Assembly: GCA_031772625.1 (NCBI GenBank)
Contig: CM062816.1
Coordinates: forward strand, 829,294,556-829,358,555
Length of the DNA: 64,000 nt
Direction of reading: 5' to 3'
DNA from: Pinus tabuliformis
Lineage: Eukaryota > Streptophyta > Pinopsida > Pinales > Pinaceae
Positions 35,221 to 44,998 of this stretch are shown here, in pieces. The notes under the pieces are model-generated. The model was not told the origin of the DNA. It did not search any database and saw only the letters and a program-made list of their open reading frames with translations. The translations under genes and the position numbers were made by a program. Every line of letters starts with the position of its first letter. Positions within the stretch are counted from its first letter, which is position 1.

Positions 35221-36104
35221 TTCGGAAAGAAAGACTAGGACCCAGGGGGCATGCACCCTGGTCTGCTTCGGGCAGAAGAAACCCCGGGTATAAGGAAGAA
35301 TTTCCGCAGAAGAATATGACTAGTCCGTACCCCGTCCGTGGAAGGAAGTGGGGTTGTTCTGGAATAGTGTTCTTTTGTTAAAGTTATGTGTTTGGCAAAA
35401 GAGTCATTCACCTTTGTCTAAAGAGGTGGGCACTGCCCAAGTAGGAATTCCCTTATTGCGACGAATAGTAACCATCTTTGAATTCAAGCCTCGCCCATTA
35501 GAACATATGTTTTGAAGGATAAGCAGGGGCAGCTTACAAAGTAGGGGACTATATTGTTGTGACAGAGGGTAACCATCTTTGGACAACCCAATGATAGACA
35601 CCACCGAAGAAAGAGATTGATTTGCAGCAGCGAATAGAACCCTCTTCGGATAATAAGAAAGAGGCAAGCCTCCCTCAATAATACCAATGTTTCGTCTTTG
35701 AGTAGTGTTCTTCTATTGTCACAAATAGCTGTTTATTAAAAGTGGGCAAGACCCCTTAGAATAACGAGAAGACAAGTATCGTTAACATCAGATTAGCAAG
35801 ATGACAAATAACTGTGAACACCCAAAGAAAAGCAAAGGTAGGGGAGAGGAGGGGCAGCCTCGAGATTCTATCCTATACCTGGGGGCATGCAAACTTTTGG
35901 AATGCAAGCAAGGGACGACTATTTATTTTTTAAATTTTTAGGTCCTCCCTTTAAACCTGTAGGTCTAACCCTTTAAACTCGTAGGATTAGCCGTTTCCGA
36001 CCTTGCATGAAGAAAGCCTGTGGGGCAAAAGTAAAATTTGCCAAAATTGGAGCATAGCTTTGTGAGATAAAGCTCCTTAAAAAATAGTTATCTCATAGGA
36101 GGCG
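35221..36104 (+). other. E tail before F
   Basis: About 880 non-coding bases. It includes two GGGGGCATGC tracts (about 35246 and 35882) resembling the purine tract before the LTR. F entered after AGGCG (36100-36104). Confidence 0.6.
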
Positions 36105-37172
36105 TGTTATAGACATTTTTGTGCCTCGCGTCAAGGAGCATGGAATGTCAATAATTACAGGGATCCTCAGTCCCTAAATATGTTGTTCTTACCCCTAAAA
36201 GAACAAGGTCATCAAACAACAGCACTTCCAATCAGTTCTCCACCTGAAAACACTTCAAAACAGGCTTATTTTGGATCATGTCAGCTGCTTAACTGAGCAT
36301 CTGCGCTGTATTGCAACTGTCCCACTCTGTACCTGCGCTGGAAGTCAAAAACAATGAAGGCTACCTGCGCTGGGCGAGATTGGCCAAGTGGCACAGTCAT
36401 CCTGCAAGGTGTCAATTGCCCAGGAAGCTTCCAAAATGACACTTGGTTCATGAGATTCGCCCTGTGATGAGTAAGAGGTACTTGATCACCATGTGTAAGC
36501 AAGGATCTCCAAGTGGACACACGAACTGAAGATTAACTGAAGATGGAGAGGACACTAGTCAGCTATATGCCAGCCTCCAGCTGACTCATCCTTTCCTCTT
36601 CCCTCCTATATATAGAGCTCTTCTATGAGGTCTAAGGAGGCGGGAATTTTGTATAAGCAAGGAGGTGCTGTTGGTATACCGTCAGGATTATTGGGTGATT
36701 GTTTTACTAGAGGTGAAGAGGAGAGTTCTTGCTGCCGAGGAAGTGCTGCTGGATTGGATCCAACATCATTGGTTGTAACTTCCTCTGGAACCCTGTTACT
36801 TTCTATCAATAAAGTTTGCATGTTCTCCTATATACTTGTTTTACATAGATGCTTTGTGTTTACATGTATATTTGATGCACCCTAATCCATGCTTCAGTTA
36901 TGAGTACATGTATCTTGTAGTTCGCTCTCTTGTTTTGTGCAGGATCTGTATGTAGCTGGATCGGCTAGGAGAGCAAAGAGCTGGGAGCAGGATACAAAGA
37001 GAGAAGGACAAGGATTGACTAAGCGCAAGACACCAGGTTGGTTGACCTTCTTACTAATCTCTCTGTACTTTCATAAAGTGGAACATGAAAACTTTACCAT
37101 TCAGTTGTTGCTAAAGACTGTCACCTTTAGAAGGGTTAGTGTCATCCGCATCGGATACTTTTCCCCACAACA
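36105..37172 (+). repeat. 5' LTR of F
   Basis: TGTTATAGACATT to CCCACAACA. TATATATA at 36607-36614 and AATAAA at 36808-36813. Confidence 0.96.
36607..36614 (+). promoter_or_regulatory. TATA box in the F LTR
   Basis: TATATATA is at the same place in all four E/F LTRs, about 500 bases in, with the polyadenylation-type AATAAA about 200 bases downstream. Confidence 0.65.
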
Positions 37173-38935
37173 AACTGGCGACTCCGCTGGGGAGATCCTA
37201 GTATCTTGTTGTTGTAATATTTTGCTATTCATTTCTTGAAGAAAGGAGTACCGAATCGAAAAGCTTTTGACTCTATCAAAAGCGAAGTAGAGGGTTTTTG
37301 CTACTCTTGCTCCTTTGCTGAGCAAATTCAAGATTTAAAGAGCTAATCTACAGATGAATCCTTACTCTTTGTGATAGATCTTTATCCTCTTGATCATCCC
37401 TTAGCCTGTACTTAACCCATAGCATTTTATTTCAGTCAAAACAGTACATTTTTGAGCTTTTTATGACCCGGAATTCTTAGCAGACGTAACTCTCGTAAGT
37501 CAGTGCAGGCTGTCCACAGGCAGTCTGCATTACAGCGCAGGTGCTCCCTTCGGGAACTGCGCTGAGAGTCAAACTGGTGAACTAGTGCCTGCGCTGGTCC
37601 AGTTAGCCTTAGTCTAGCTCAGCTCTTCCTTTGTGTCTTGGCCCTGTTTGCACTTGTTTTTGGCTGATTGCTTGCTGGTTATTGTACTTGCTTTAGACCA
37701 CTTCTCCTTGACATTATTCCGCCTCAGTTGTGTGATGAAATTGTAAACGTTCTTTCAGTATTTCTTGTTTCAGTTACAATTTCCCATTGTGAAAAGCGAA
37801 CCTAGTAGCTGTGGCCTCTTAGATCCTGAGCTGTAAAAGTATCTTTGTGATCTTATGAGTTAGTGTTATTACTGTTCATGGCTGTTTGAGTTTTTTTGTT
37901 TTCACTTTATGGTTTGAATTCATATATTTTTAGTGTAAAACAAGTACCTGTAAAGCGTCTTTTCATTTAGACAATACTTGTTTGTTTACGCTTCAAATTG
38001 AATTCGAAAGTCATACAACAGTTTTCCTTTTGTTAGCATCAACATTAAAGGAAAAGAAAAGAAATACATGCATCTTGCATTTGCATTTTGATAAGTTTGG
38101 GTGTCTGATCTAGGAGAAAGTGCATTAGTTTGTGCTTTGTGCTCTGTGTGGAAAGATATTGTTTTTCTCTCCCCTCAGTAGTTAGGATTTTCAAAGCTAA
38201 AAAGATTGTGAAAGCTTGCTTATCATTTTAGCTGCATTTAGGAATTTGTACCAATACAACTCGTGGTGATCCTGAAAGACAAACTGTTAAGAAAGATCAA
38301 CATTAAAATAAACTCAATTTACATAACAACGCTTTGGAATTTAACGCAAACATCTAGAGGTCTAGGTAGAGACGTGTTCCGGCATCGTTAAACATAGTGA
38401 CTGTCGATCTCTACGAAGGTGGGTGATTCCTCCTGAGAGTCGGTGGCACTAATACGGACTTGTGCTCCCGCGTACCGTCGCGTATATTGGGAGACCCCTA
38501 TAGGCTTTTATCCTTTATCCTTAGGAAGCCGTGTCGGCCGCCCTACTGATCGCGATGCAGTGAACACAGCATTCACGAAGATCGACCACCCGTACCGTAA
38601 AACGTATTCTGTGGTTTCGCGAAAGGTTTGGCACACCCTCTGCCTAGATCTCCAGAGCAGTTTCTTTTGGCCTTTTTCAAACTCTATAACTGAAAAAGTC
38701 CAACCGAGCATTTGTCACTTCGGGCTCGTTAATATATCGAAGGCGACTAGAGTCATCTTTAGCTTTTTCTCGACTCTTAAAACATGAAAAAGCAAGTTTG
38801 TGTCTAAAAGCGTCGTTAATAAAATTTATTTTAAGCGGAATAATCATCACCCTTCCCTCGTTGATCTTCGAAGTTAGTCCACCACAAGTGGAAGTTCCTG
38901 TAAAATCGCTAAGAAATCTATTGGATAGACTAGAT
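37173..38935 (+). other. F primer site and leader
   Basis: AACTGGCGACTCCGCTGGGG follows the LTR. A hairpin at about 37261-37292 (GCTTTTGA/TCAAAAGC, loop CTCTA) has its loop complementary to TAGAG just downstream. The CAGCGCAG/CTGCGCTG hairpin with C(TTCG)G is at 37533-37564. At 38343-38835 lies the segment shared almost unchanged with E, including a pseudoknot-type fold at 38705-38747. Confidence 0.8.
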
Positions 38936-41773
38936 ATGTCTGAGCAACCGTCGACATCTAGGACTGTGTCGTCCGACATAGCAGCAGCAGAGGCTCCTAC
39001 TGCTACTCCAACGATGTTCGCTGGTATACCATCTGTCTCGGCAAGTTGTCAACAACAAGCCGGAGTCCCATCAGGGACGATGACATGGTTAGTTCCTATT
39101 TCTTCGTCTGGATTATCATCTGGTATTTCTTATGTTGAAACTCGCCAAATTGATCCATTTAGAGGTCAACCTGGGCAATCGATCCCCTTGAGTTCCGGAT
39201 TGATACCATATGGGGGGCAGTATGCCTTTTCATTACCTCCTCCGGGAGGATGCCCATCCATGAGTTCACAACAAAGTTCAGGTCAAACTGGAATTACATC
39301 CAGCAGTTGGGTACCGATACTGCCTCAACAACCAGGAGTTGTATATTCTATGCAACCAGTCCACCCTGTGTCGAATATTACCACCACACCTGCTATGGCG
39401 AATGTGTCGCAAGTACAAGCGTTACCTGTTGTAATACAACAACCTCTTGGCTCAACGACTCAATCACAATCTCAGGGTAGTGCCTCCTTATCTGGAGCGA
39501 CTCAGGCTCAAACAAGTACTGTGACTACTCATCCTGGTCAATCATCCAGTATTGGTCAACAGCAAATGGTCCAACAACCAGAGCTGTTTCAAACTCAACA
39601 ACCGCCATTCCAGCAATCATATCAAGGACCTGAGCAACAAGTCTTTGTAAGTAATGGGCAACTATACTATAATGGTTATGCCCATCAACCTTGTCTAAGT
39701 TGTCAGGATAATGCTGGTCTGCAAAGACCCATTGCTCAGGCGATACCATCTTATCCTGGATATGCTTCGCCTAACCTGAACCAACAGTTGCCCTTTGTAG
39801 CAACTCTAGAACTACCAGATCTAAACCGGCTGACGAATGATCCAATTGCTTATGCCCCTTGGTGGCCAGTGATTCCACATAAACTTCCGTCAGATATTCC
39901 TAAATTTAATGGAAATCCGGGTGAAGACCCATCGAATCACGTGATGACATTCCATCTGTGGTGTTCGTCGAATACCTTGAATGATGATTCGATAAGGCTT
40001 CGCCTCTTCCAGAGGACATTGACAGGTCCAGCGGCTAAATGGTACATTGAATTGCCAAGAGCCTCTTTCGACAATTTCAGCTCCTTAGCCACGACTTTCT
40101 TAACCCATTTTCAATTACCGATAAGGTATGAAACAGGGACAGAACTCCTTACCAACTTCAAACAGACAACGGCCACTCACATATCTGATCATATACATGA
40201 GTGGCGACGTCGTCGTAGAATGGTGAAAACTTACGTTCCCGATCAGCTGTTAGCTGAATGGTTTATAAAGTCGTTACTTCCAGCTATAACGGAAGATGTG
40301 GCCAAGGGAGGAGTCGTAACAGAGGAGCAAGTCATTGCTCGTGCTCAATATTTAGACTTAGTATATACTCAGTCGGGCACGCTCTACGACAAAATACCTG
40401 ACGCCCCTAGACCTGAATTTTCAATTCCTCCCCCTCCTGGATCGAATACTAACTCTCACGCCAGTAATGGCGTGACTGGCAAACGCAAAAATTCTAGTCA
40501 AAATGCAAATGAGCGACTTCTTGCCTCAGAAGTAAATGCCATGTCGACCGACAAGGGCAAACAACTGAAGCAACCAGGGGGCAAGAAGATAAAGAAAAGG
40601 AAAGGGAGACCCCCGACAGGGTGTCATATATGCGATGAGGATCATTGGACGAAAGATTGTCCACATATAGCTGAAATTAAGAAACTCTTCAAGAGTTCAA
40701 AAAACCCAGCAGTATTGACTGATCCGTTTCCTAATCCAGGTCAAAATATGGTTGCTAATCAAAATGCTTCTGGATCCCAAGTGCTTATGTTGTCTACCTC
40801 GAAGCAACAGAATAATGCTTTGACAAGGAGTAAAGATTACAGGAATCCAAAGCTGTCGAACAACAAGGTTAATGAACGACCTAGTAGTTCAACAACAACT
40901 GTGAACGAAGTTGTGCCACCCATCGTTCCTGAGCCAATGATAAAGCTGCCAAAGGGAGTAGTACACAAATCGACATTTAATCCTCGTGCCAAAGTAACAC
41001 AGGATTATAATATAATAGAGGACCTGGCTCAATCGTCGTCCGCTATGTCGACACTTGAGGTACCACAAAATCACCCCTCCCAAGAGCAAGCTTTATTATC
41101 AGCAATAGGTGGGATTGGCCCAATGGATTCCAATCTTGTGGCCTTTGATCATAAAGGATATGACCCGCAATTACCAGCTCAACTAGCTTTCCTTATTCAA
41201 GTGAAATCCCTCAACAAAACTGTTCATCGAACAATTATTGATGAGGGGGCATCTACATGTCTTATGTCGATGAGTTGCTGGAAAGAATTAGGCTCACCAC
41301 CCTTGTCGGAATCGTCAACGACGTTAAAAGCATTTGATGGACGATCATACACTCCATACGGTATTTTAAGTAACTTGCAAGTTGAACTGGGGGGCAAAAC
41401 AGTAGGAATTGATGTTGAAGTAATTGATGGAAACCTCGATTACAACATCCTACTAGGGAGGCCCTGGATCTATGCCATGGCCGCGGTTGTGTCGACCTAT
41501 TTCAGGAGGATTGCATTTCCCTCACAAGAAGGAATTACAATCGTCGACCAACAAACTTTTCTCCCCAACAGTTCACAAGTTACAGGAAGCATTCCGATGA
41601 TCCATGCAAGGAATCATTTTTTCCAAGATATCGGAGTAGGTTTCCTAAAAGACCCTGCCTTAATGGGTACTTTCGCCCTACCGCCTCCGAGTAATCTGGC
41701 GGAAGTGGCCACTGTGGAAACCTACAACATGAAATCTAATCCAATCTTCTGGTTGGATTCGGAAGATTCCTAG
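38936..41773 (+). CDS. F ORF: Gag plus retropepsin-like protein
   Basis: 945 residues from the first in-frame ATG (38936); 46 upstream open codons start without ATG. Residues 1-300 are Gln/Ser/Pro-rich and low in complexity. A Retrotrans_gag capsid-like domain lies at about 325-420 (RTLTGPAAKWYIELPRASFD near 366). Then come a basic stretch, one zinc knuckle CHICDEDHWTKDC at about 562-574 (C-x2-C-x3-H-x4-C), a Ser/Thr/Asn-rich linker, and a retropepsin-like domain with IIDEGASTCLMS near 764-775 and LLGRPWIYAM near 838. No pol domains follow. It would build a particle and bind its RNA, relying on a partner for reverse transcription and integration. Single uninterrupted frame. Confidence 0.88.
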   Translation: MSEQPSTSRTVSSDIAAAEAPTATPTMFAGIPSVSASCQQQAGVPSGTMTWLVPISSSGLSSGISYVETRQIDPFRGQPGQSIPLSSGLIPYGGQYAFSLPPPGGCPSMSSQQSSGQTGITSSSWVPILPQQPGVVYSMQPVHPVSNITTTPAMANVSQVQALPVVIQQPLGSTTQSQSQGSASLSGATQAQTSTVTTHPGQSSSIGQQQMVQQPELFQTQQPPFQQSYQGPEQQVFVSNGQLYYNGYAHQPCLSCQDNAGLQRPIAQAIPSYPGYASPNLNQQLPFVATLELPDLNRLTNDPIAYAPWWPVIPHKLPSDIPKFNGNPGEDPSNHVMTFHLWCSSNTLNDDSIRLRLFQRTLTGPAAKWYIELPRASFDNFSSLATTFLTHFQLPIRYETGTELLTNFKQTTATHISDHIHEWRRRRRMVKTYVPDQLLAEWFIKSLLPAITEDVAKGGVVTEEQVIARAQYLDLVYTQSGTLYDKIPDAPRPEFSIPPPPGSNTNSHASNGVTGKRKNSSQNANERLLASEVNAMSTDKGKQLKQPGGKKIKKRKGRPPTGCHICDEDHWTKDCPHIAEIKKLFKSSKNPAVLTDPFPNPGQNMVANQNASGSQVLMLSTSKQQNNALTRSKDYRNPKLSNNKVNERPSSSTTTVNEVVPPIVPEPMIKLPKGVVHKSTFNPRAKVTQDYNIIEDLAQSSSAMSTLEVPQNHPSQEQALLSAIGGIGPMDSNLVAFDHKGYDPQLPAQLAFLIQVKSLNKTVHRTIIDEGASTCLMSMSCWKELGSPPLSESSTTLKAFDGRSYTPYGILSNLQVELGGKTVGIDVEVIDGNLDYNILLGRPWIYAMAAVVSTYFRRIAFPSQEGITIVDQQTFLPNSSQVTGSIPMIHARNHFFQDIGVGFLKDPALMGTFALPPPSNLAEVATVETYNMKSNPIFWLDSEDS

Positions 41774-43925
41774 ATATTTTGTCGGCGCCGAGGATAGTTC
41801 CTATCTCAGGTCAACCTCGTTAAAAAAAAAAAAATGAAACAAGGAGGCATGAGGATAGTTCTCGTACTATGTCAACCTCATTAAAAAATGAAACAGATCC
41901 CCTTTTCAAAATTCAAAGGTAAACCTTCATTCCAATCACCAAGTTGAATGCAATGAAGCTTGGGGGGCACCCTCCTTTGACATGCGTTATTATGATGCTG
42001 GGGGCATGCAAGATCCGAGCAGTTTTAGCACATAGTTCATGCTCGTTAAAAAATAAACATAAGTTATGAGCAATCTTCCCCTAGAGTTCAAGCTCATCCA
42101 GAAAAAATGAACCGGTAAATAACCTTTTGAGATCGTAAATTCATCAGCCATAAGAACCTTGATCGTGTTTTCATCCATCACCTCCACCATTCATTTGGCC
42201 GATCATTCACTTCCATTTGTGTGTTTACCTCTTTTGAGAAACAGCTGCGAAGAGTGATTCCACCTAGCCATCCTCGTAACACTGCCGTGATTGGAAAATT
42301 CCAACCTGTACCTGGAATCTGCTGCTATCCCTGTTTATCACTCGTTCCTCAAAAGACGAGTCTTCTTTGAGCTCTTTTCACTGACTCGTAAAATATGAAA
42401 AGTTTGCCGAGTTTTGGCCTTCCAGCTCGTTAAAGCGACCGGAAAGCTATCCCTCCTCTAGATTTTAATCTTTTTGGACCTGAGGGATTATTGCACAAAA
42501 AGATCGAGCGCTTGTTTTGTTCGGCTCGTTAAAGCAACCGAAAATTCATCCCTTCTGTATTGTTTTATACTTTTTCGGACTTAAGGGATTAGATGACGAA
42601 AAAGGAATCATGGAGTTAACTTTCTGTACCTTTTCAAACTCTCTAAAAATGAAAAGGACCGAGTTTTCCTTGTCGTTAGACTCGTTAAAATGATTAAATA
42701 GCGACAAACTTGTCTTTAGACGAGAACGAGTTTCCCTATCGCTAGGCTCGTTAAATCATAGCGATGGGCTTGCCCGAAGGGCAGGTTATAGAACAAGCAT
42801 ATGTTATCCTCCTCAAGCTTGACAAAAATAAAGAGGTACTGGTCAGAAATGACTGGGGAAAAATTGGGAGAACAATCAAAGTTTAAAGGTAGCAAGTCAC
42901 TCTTGGACATGACACTTTTCCTCCGTACCTTATCGGGTTGGGTTGTTTCATTCACCGGTCTCATCACCATGGTCCTCGCCACACCATCCACATTTGGGGT
43001 AATGCTACCGATCCATCGCATCAGTGTCGTTATATGTTCAAGAGGGGTCATTCTGGAAGTGTCAACCGTGTCCCATCCACTACCATACATTATCTTTCAT
43101 CCATTCATGATCGCCACCCTGAATCATATTTCACAGTTTGTTTTCACCTCCACTAAAGTCATTAGCTCCGTTCCGTGTCATTGATGTGGGATTCATTAAG
43201 GCCCTCCTTTGACGGATCGCTTCTTGTCGACTTCAGCTCATTATCCAAGAAGTTGATCTAGGAACACCCCCATCAGTACTTTGAAGCTTGCATGCCTCAA
43301 TGGCAAGTTTCTCACTTCCGGCGACAGGTATACATCAATGACCTTCGACCAGAAGATTTTGCGTGGCGTTCGACGCCAAGTCCTTTTTCACGCCACGTGA
43401 ATTGTACTGCAGTACCTTGAGGGTCATCGTCATTATTGGTGATCCCTCTCGCGCTTGTTAACGGTTTTCATTATTGACCGGTAATCAAGCGATGTCTTTC
43501 CATGTTCGACTTCAGCGCAATTCTCACATGGATCGACTTGTACTTAGAGTGAAGATCGAACGAGTTTGAAGACCCCGGATCTAGTTTCATCCATCCGGGC
43601 TGCGATATATATTCAGGAAATATAAAAACATTTGCCATGTACATCATTGCAGCAGATGATCATCCTATTCAAAGGATGATAGTTTCAGCAGAAAATTATC
43701 AGTCTATCTTCAGACGATCGTCTGTCATATGTACCAAAATGTATTTATAGAAAGCTGAGCATGGGAATGCCCGCCTCAGCTAGATCATGAGAATAATGAT
43801 GAATGAAAAATAATGTATTGTATTGTATTGTATTACAGGGCACTCTCCTCAGCACTGGAACGAGCTTCGGATCCTCTAGCTAAAGCATTTCACCCGATAA
43901 ACGGCCTCATACTTTAGGGGGCAGC
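41774..43925 (+). other. F 3' tail with hairpin/pseudoknot series
   Basis: About 2.15 kb without convincing coding. Stem-loops: CGAGG/CCTCG (41789-41819) and TGAGG/CCTCA (41850-41880), both followed by TTAAAA. Further folds with CTCGTTAAA lie at about 42425-42475, 42505-42545, 42660-42707 and 42725-42768. GGGGGCA-type tracts lie near 41968 and 42000. A (TGTAT)n run lies near 43815, and the purine tract TTTAGGGGGCA is before the LTR. Confidence 0.75.
43815..43840 (+). repeat. (TGTAT)n microsatellite in the F tail
   Basis: About four to five units, also present at the same place in E near 46865. Confidence 0.85.
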
Positions 43926-44993
43926 TGTTATAAACATTTTTGTGCCTCGCGTCAAGGAGCATGGAATGTCAATAATTACAGGGATCCTCAGTCCCTAAAT
44001 ATGTTGTTCTTACCCCTAAAAGAACAAGGTCATCAAACAACAGCACTTCCAATCAATTCTCCACCTGAAAACACTTCAAAACAGGCTTATTTTGGATCAT
44101 GTCAGCTGCTTAACTGAGCATCTGCGCTGTATTGCAACTGTCCCACTCTGTACCTGCGCTGGAAGTCAAAAACAATGAAGGCTACCTGCGCTGGGCGAGA
44201 TTGGCCAAGTGGCACAGTCATCCTGCAAGGTGTCAATTGCCCAGGAAGCTTCCAAAATGACACTTGGTTCATGAGATTCGCCCTGTGATGAGTAAGAGGT
44301 ACTTGATCACCATGTGTAAGCAAGGATCTCCAAGTGGACACACGAACTGAAGATTAACTGAAGATGGAGAGGACACTAGTCAGCTATATGCCAGCCTCCA
44401 GCTGACTCATCCTTTCCTCTTCCCTCCTATATATAGAGCTCTTCTATGAGGTCTAAGGAGGCGGGAATTTTGTATAAGCAAGGAGGTGCTGTTGGTATAC
44501 CGTCAGGATTATTGGGTGATTGTTTTACTAGAGGTGAAGAGGAGAGTTCTTGCTGCCGAGGAAGTGCTGCTGGATTGGATCCAACATCATTGGTTGTAAC
44601 TTCCTCTGGAACCCTGTTACTTTCTATCAATAAAGTTTGCATGTTCTCCTATATACTTGTTTTACATAGATGCTTTGTGTTTACATGTATATTTGATGCA
44701 CCCTAATCCATGCTTCAGTTATGAGTACATGTATCTTGTAGTTCGCTCTCTTGTTTTGTGCAGGATCTGTATGTAGCTGGATCGGCTAGGAGAGCAAAGA
44801 GCTGGGAGCAGGATACAAAGAGAGAAGGACAAGGATCGACTAAGCGCAAGACACCAGGTTGGTTGACCTTCTTACTAATCTCTCTGTACTTTCATAAAGT
44901 GGAACATGAAAACTTTACCATTCAGTTGTTGCTAAAGACTGTCACCTTTAGAAGGGTTAGTGTCATCCGCATCGGATACTTTTCCCCACAACA
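43926..44993 (+). repeat. 3' LTR of F
   Basis: 1068 bases, about 3 differences from 36105-37172. It is followed by AGGCG. Confidence 0.96.
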
Positions 44994-44998
44994 AGGCG

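Larger units (their letters stand above)
36105..44993 (+). mobile_element. Element F: recent non-autonomous gag-protease LTR element inside E
   Basis: F is bounded by AGGCG at 36100-36104 and 44994-44998. LTRs are 1068 bases each, with about 3 differences (0.3%), the youngest insertion here. Internal parts: primer site, structured leader, one long Gag plus protease-like ORF, and a 2.1-kb tail. Reverse transcriptase, RNase H and integrase are absent. The ORF is uninterrupted, so the element looks whole for its non-autonomous type. The family is that of E; a partial comparison of their LTRs gives roughly 8-10% difference. Layout matches plant terminal-repeat elements that carry gag only (TR-GAG type). 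Confidence 0.95.

Noticed and set aside
36281-36520. Minus-strand 71-79-codon frames repeated in all E/F LTRs
   Set aside because: They are repeated only because the LTR is repeated, lie antisense in the promoter region and show no domain.
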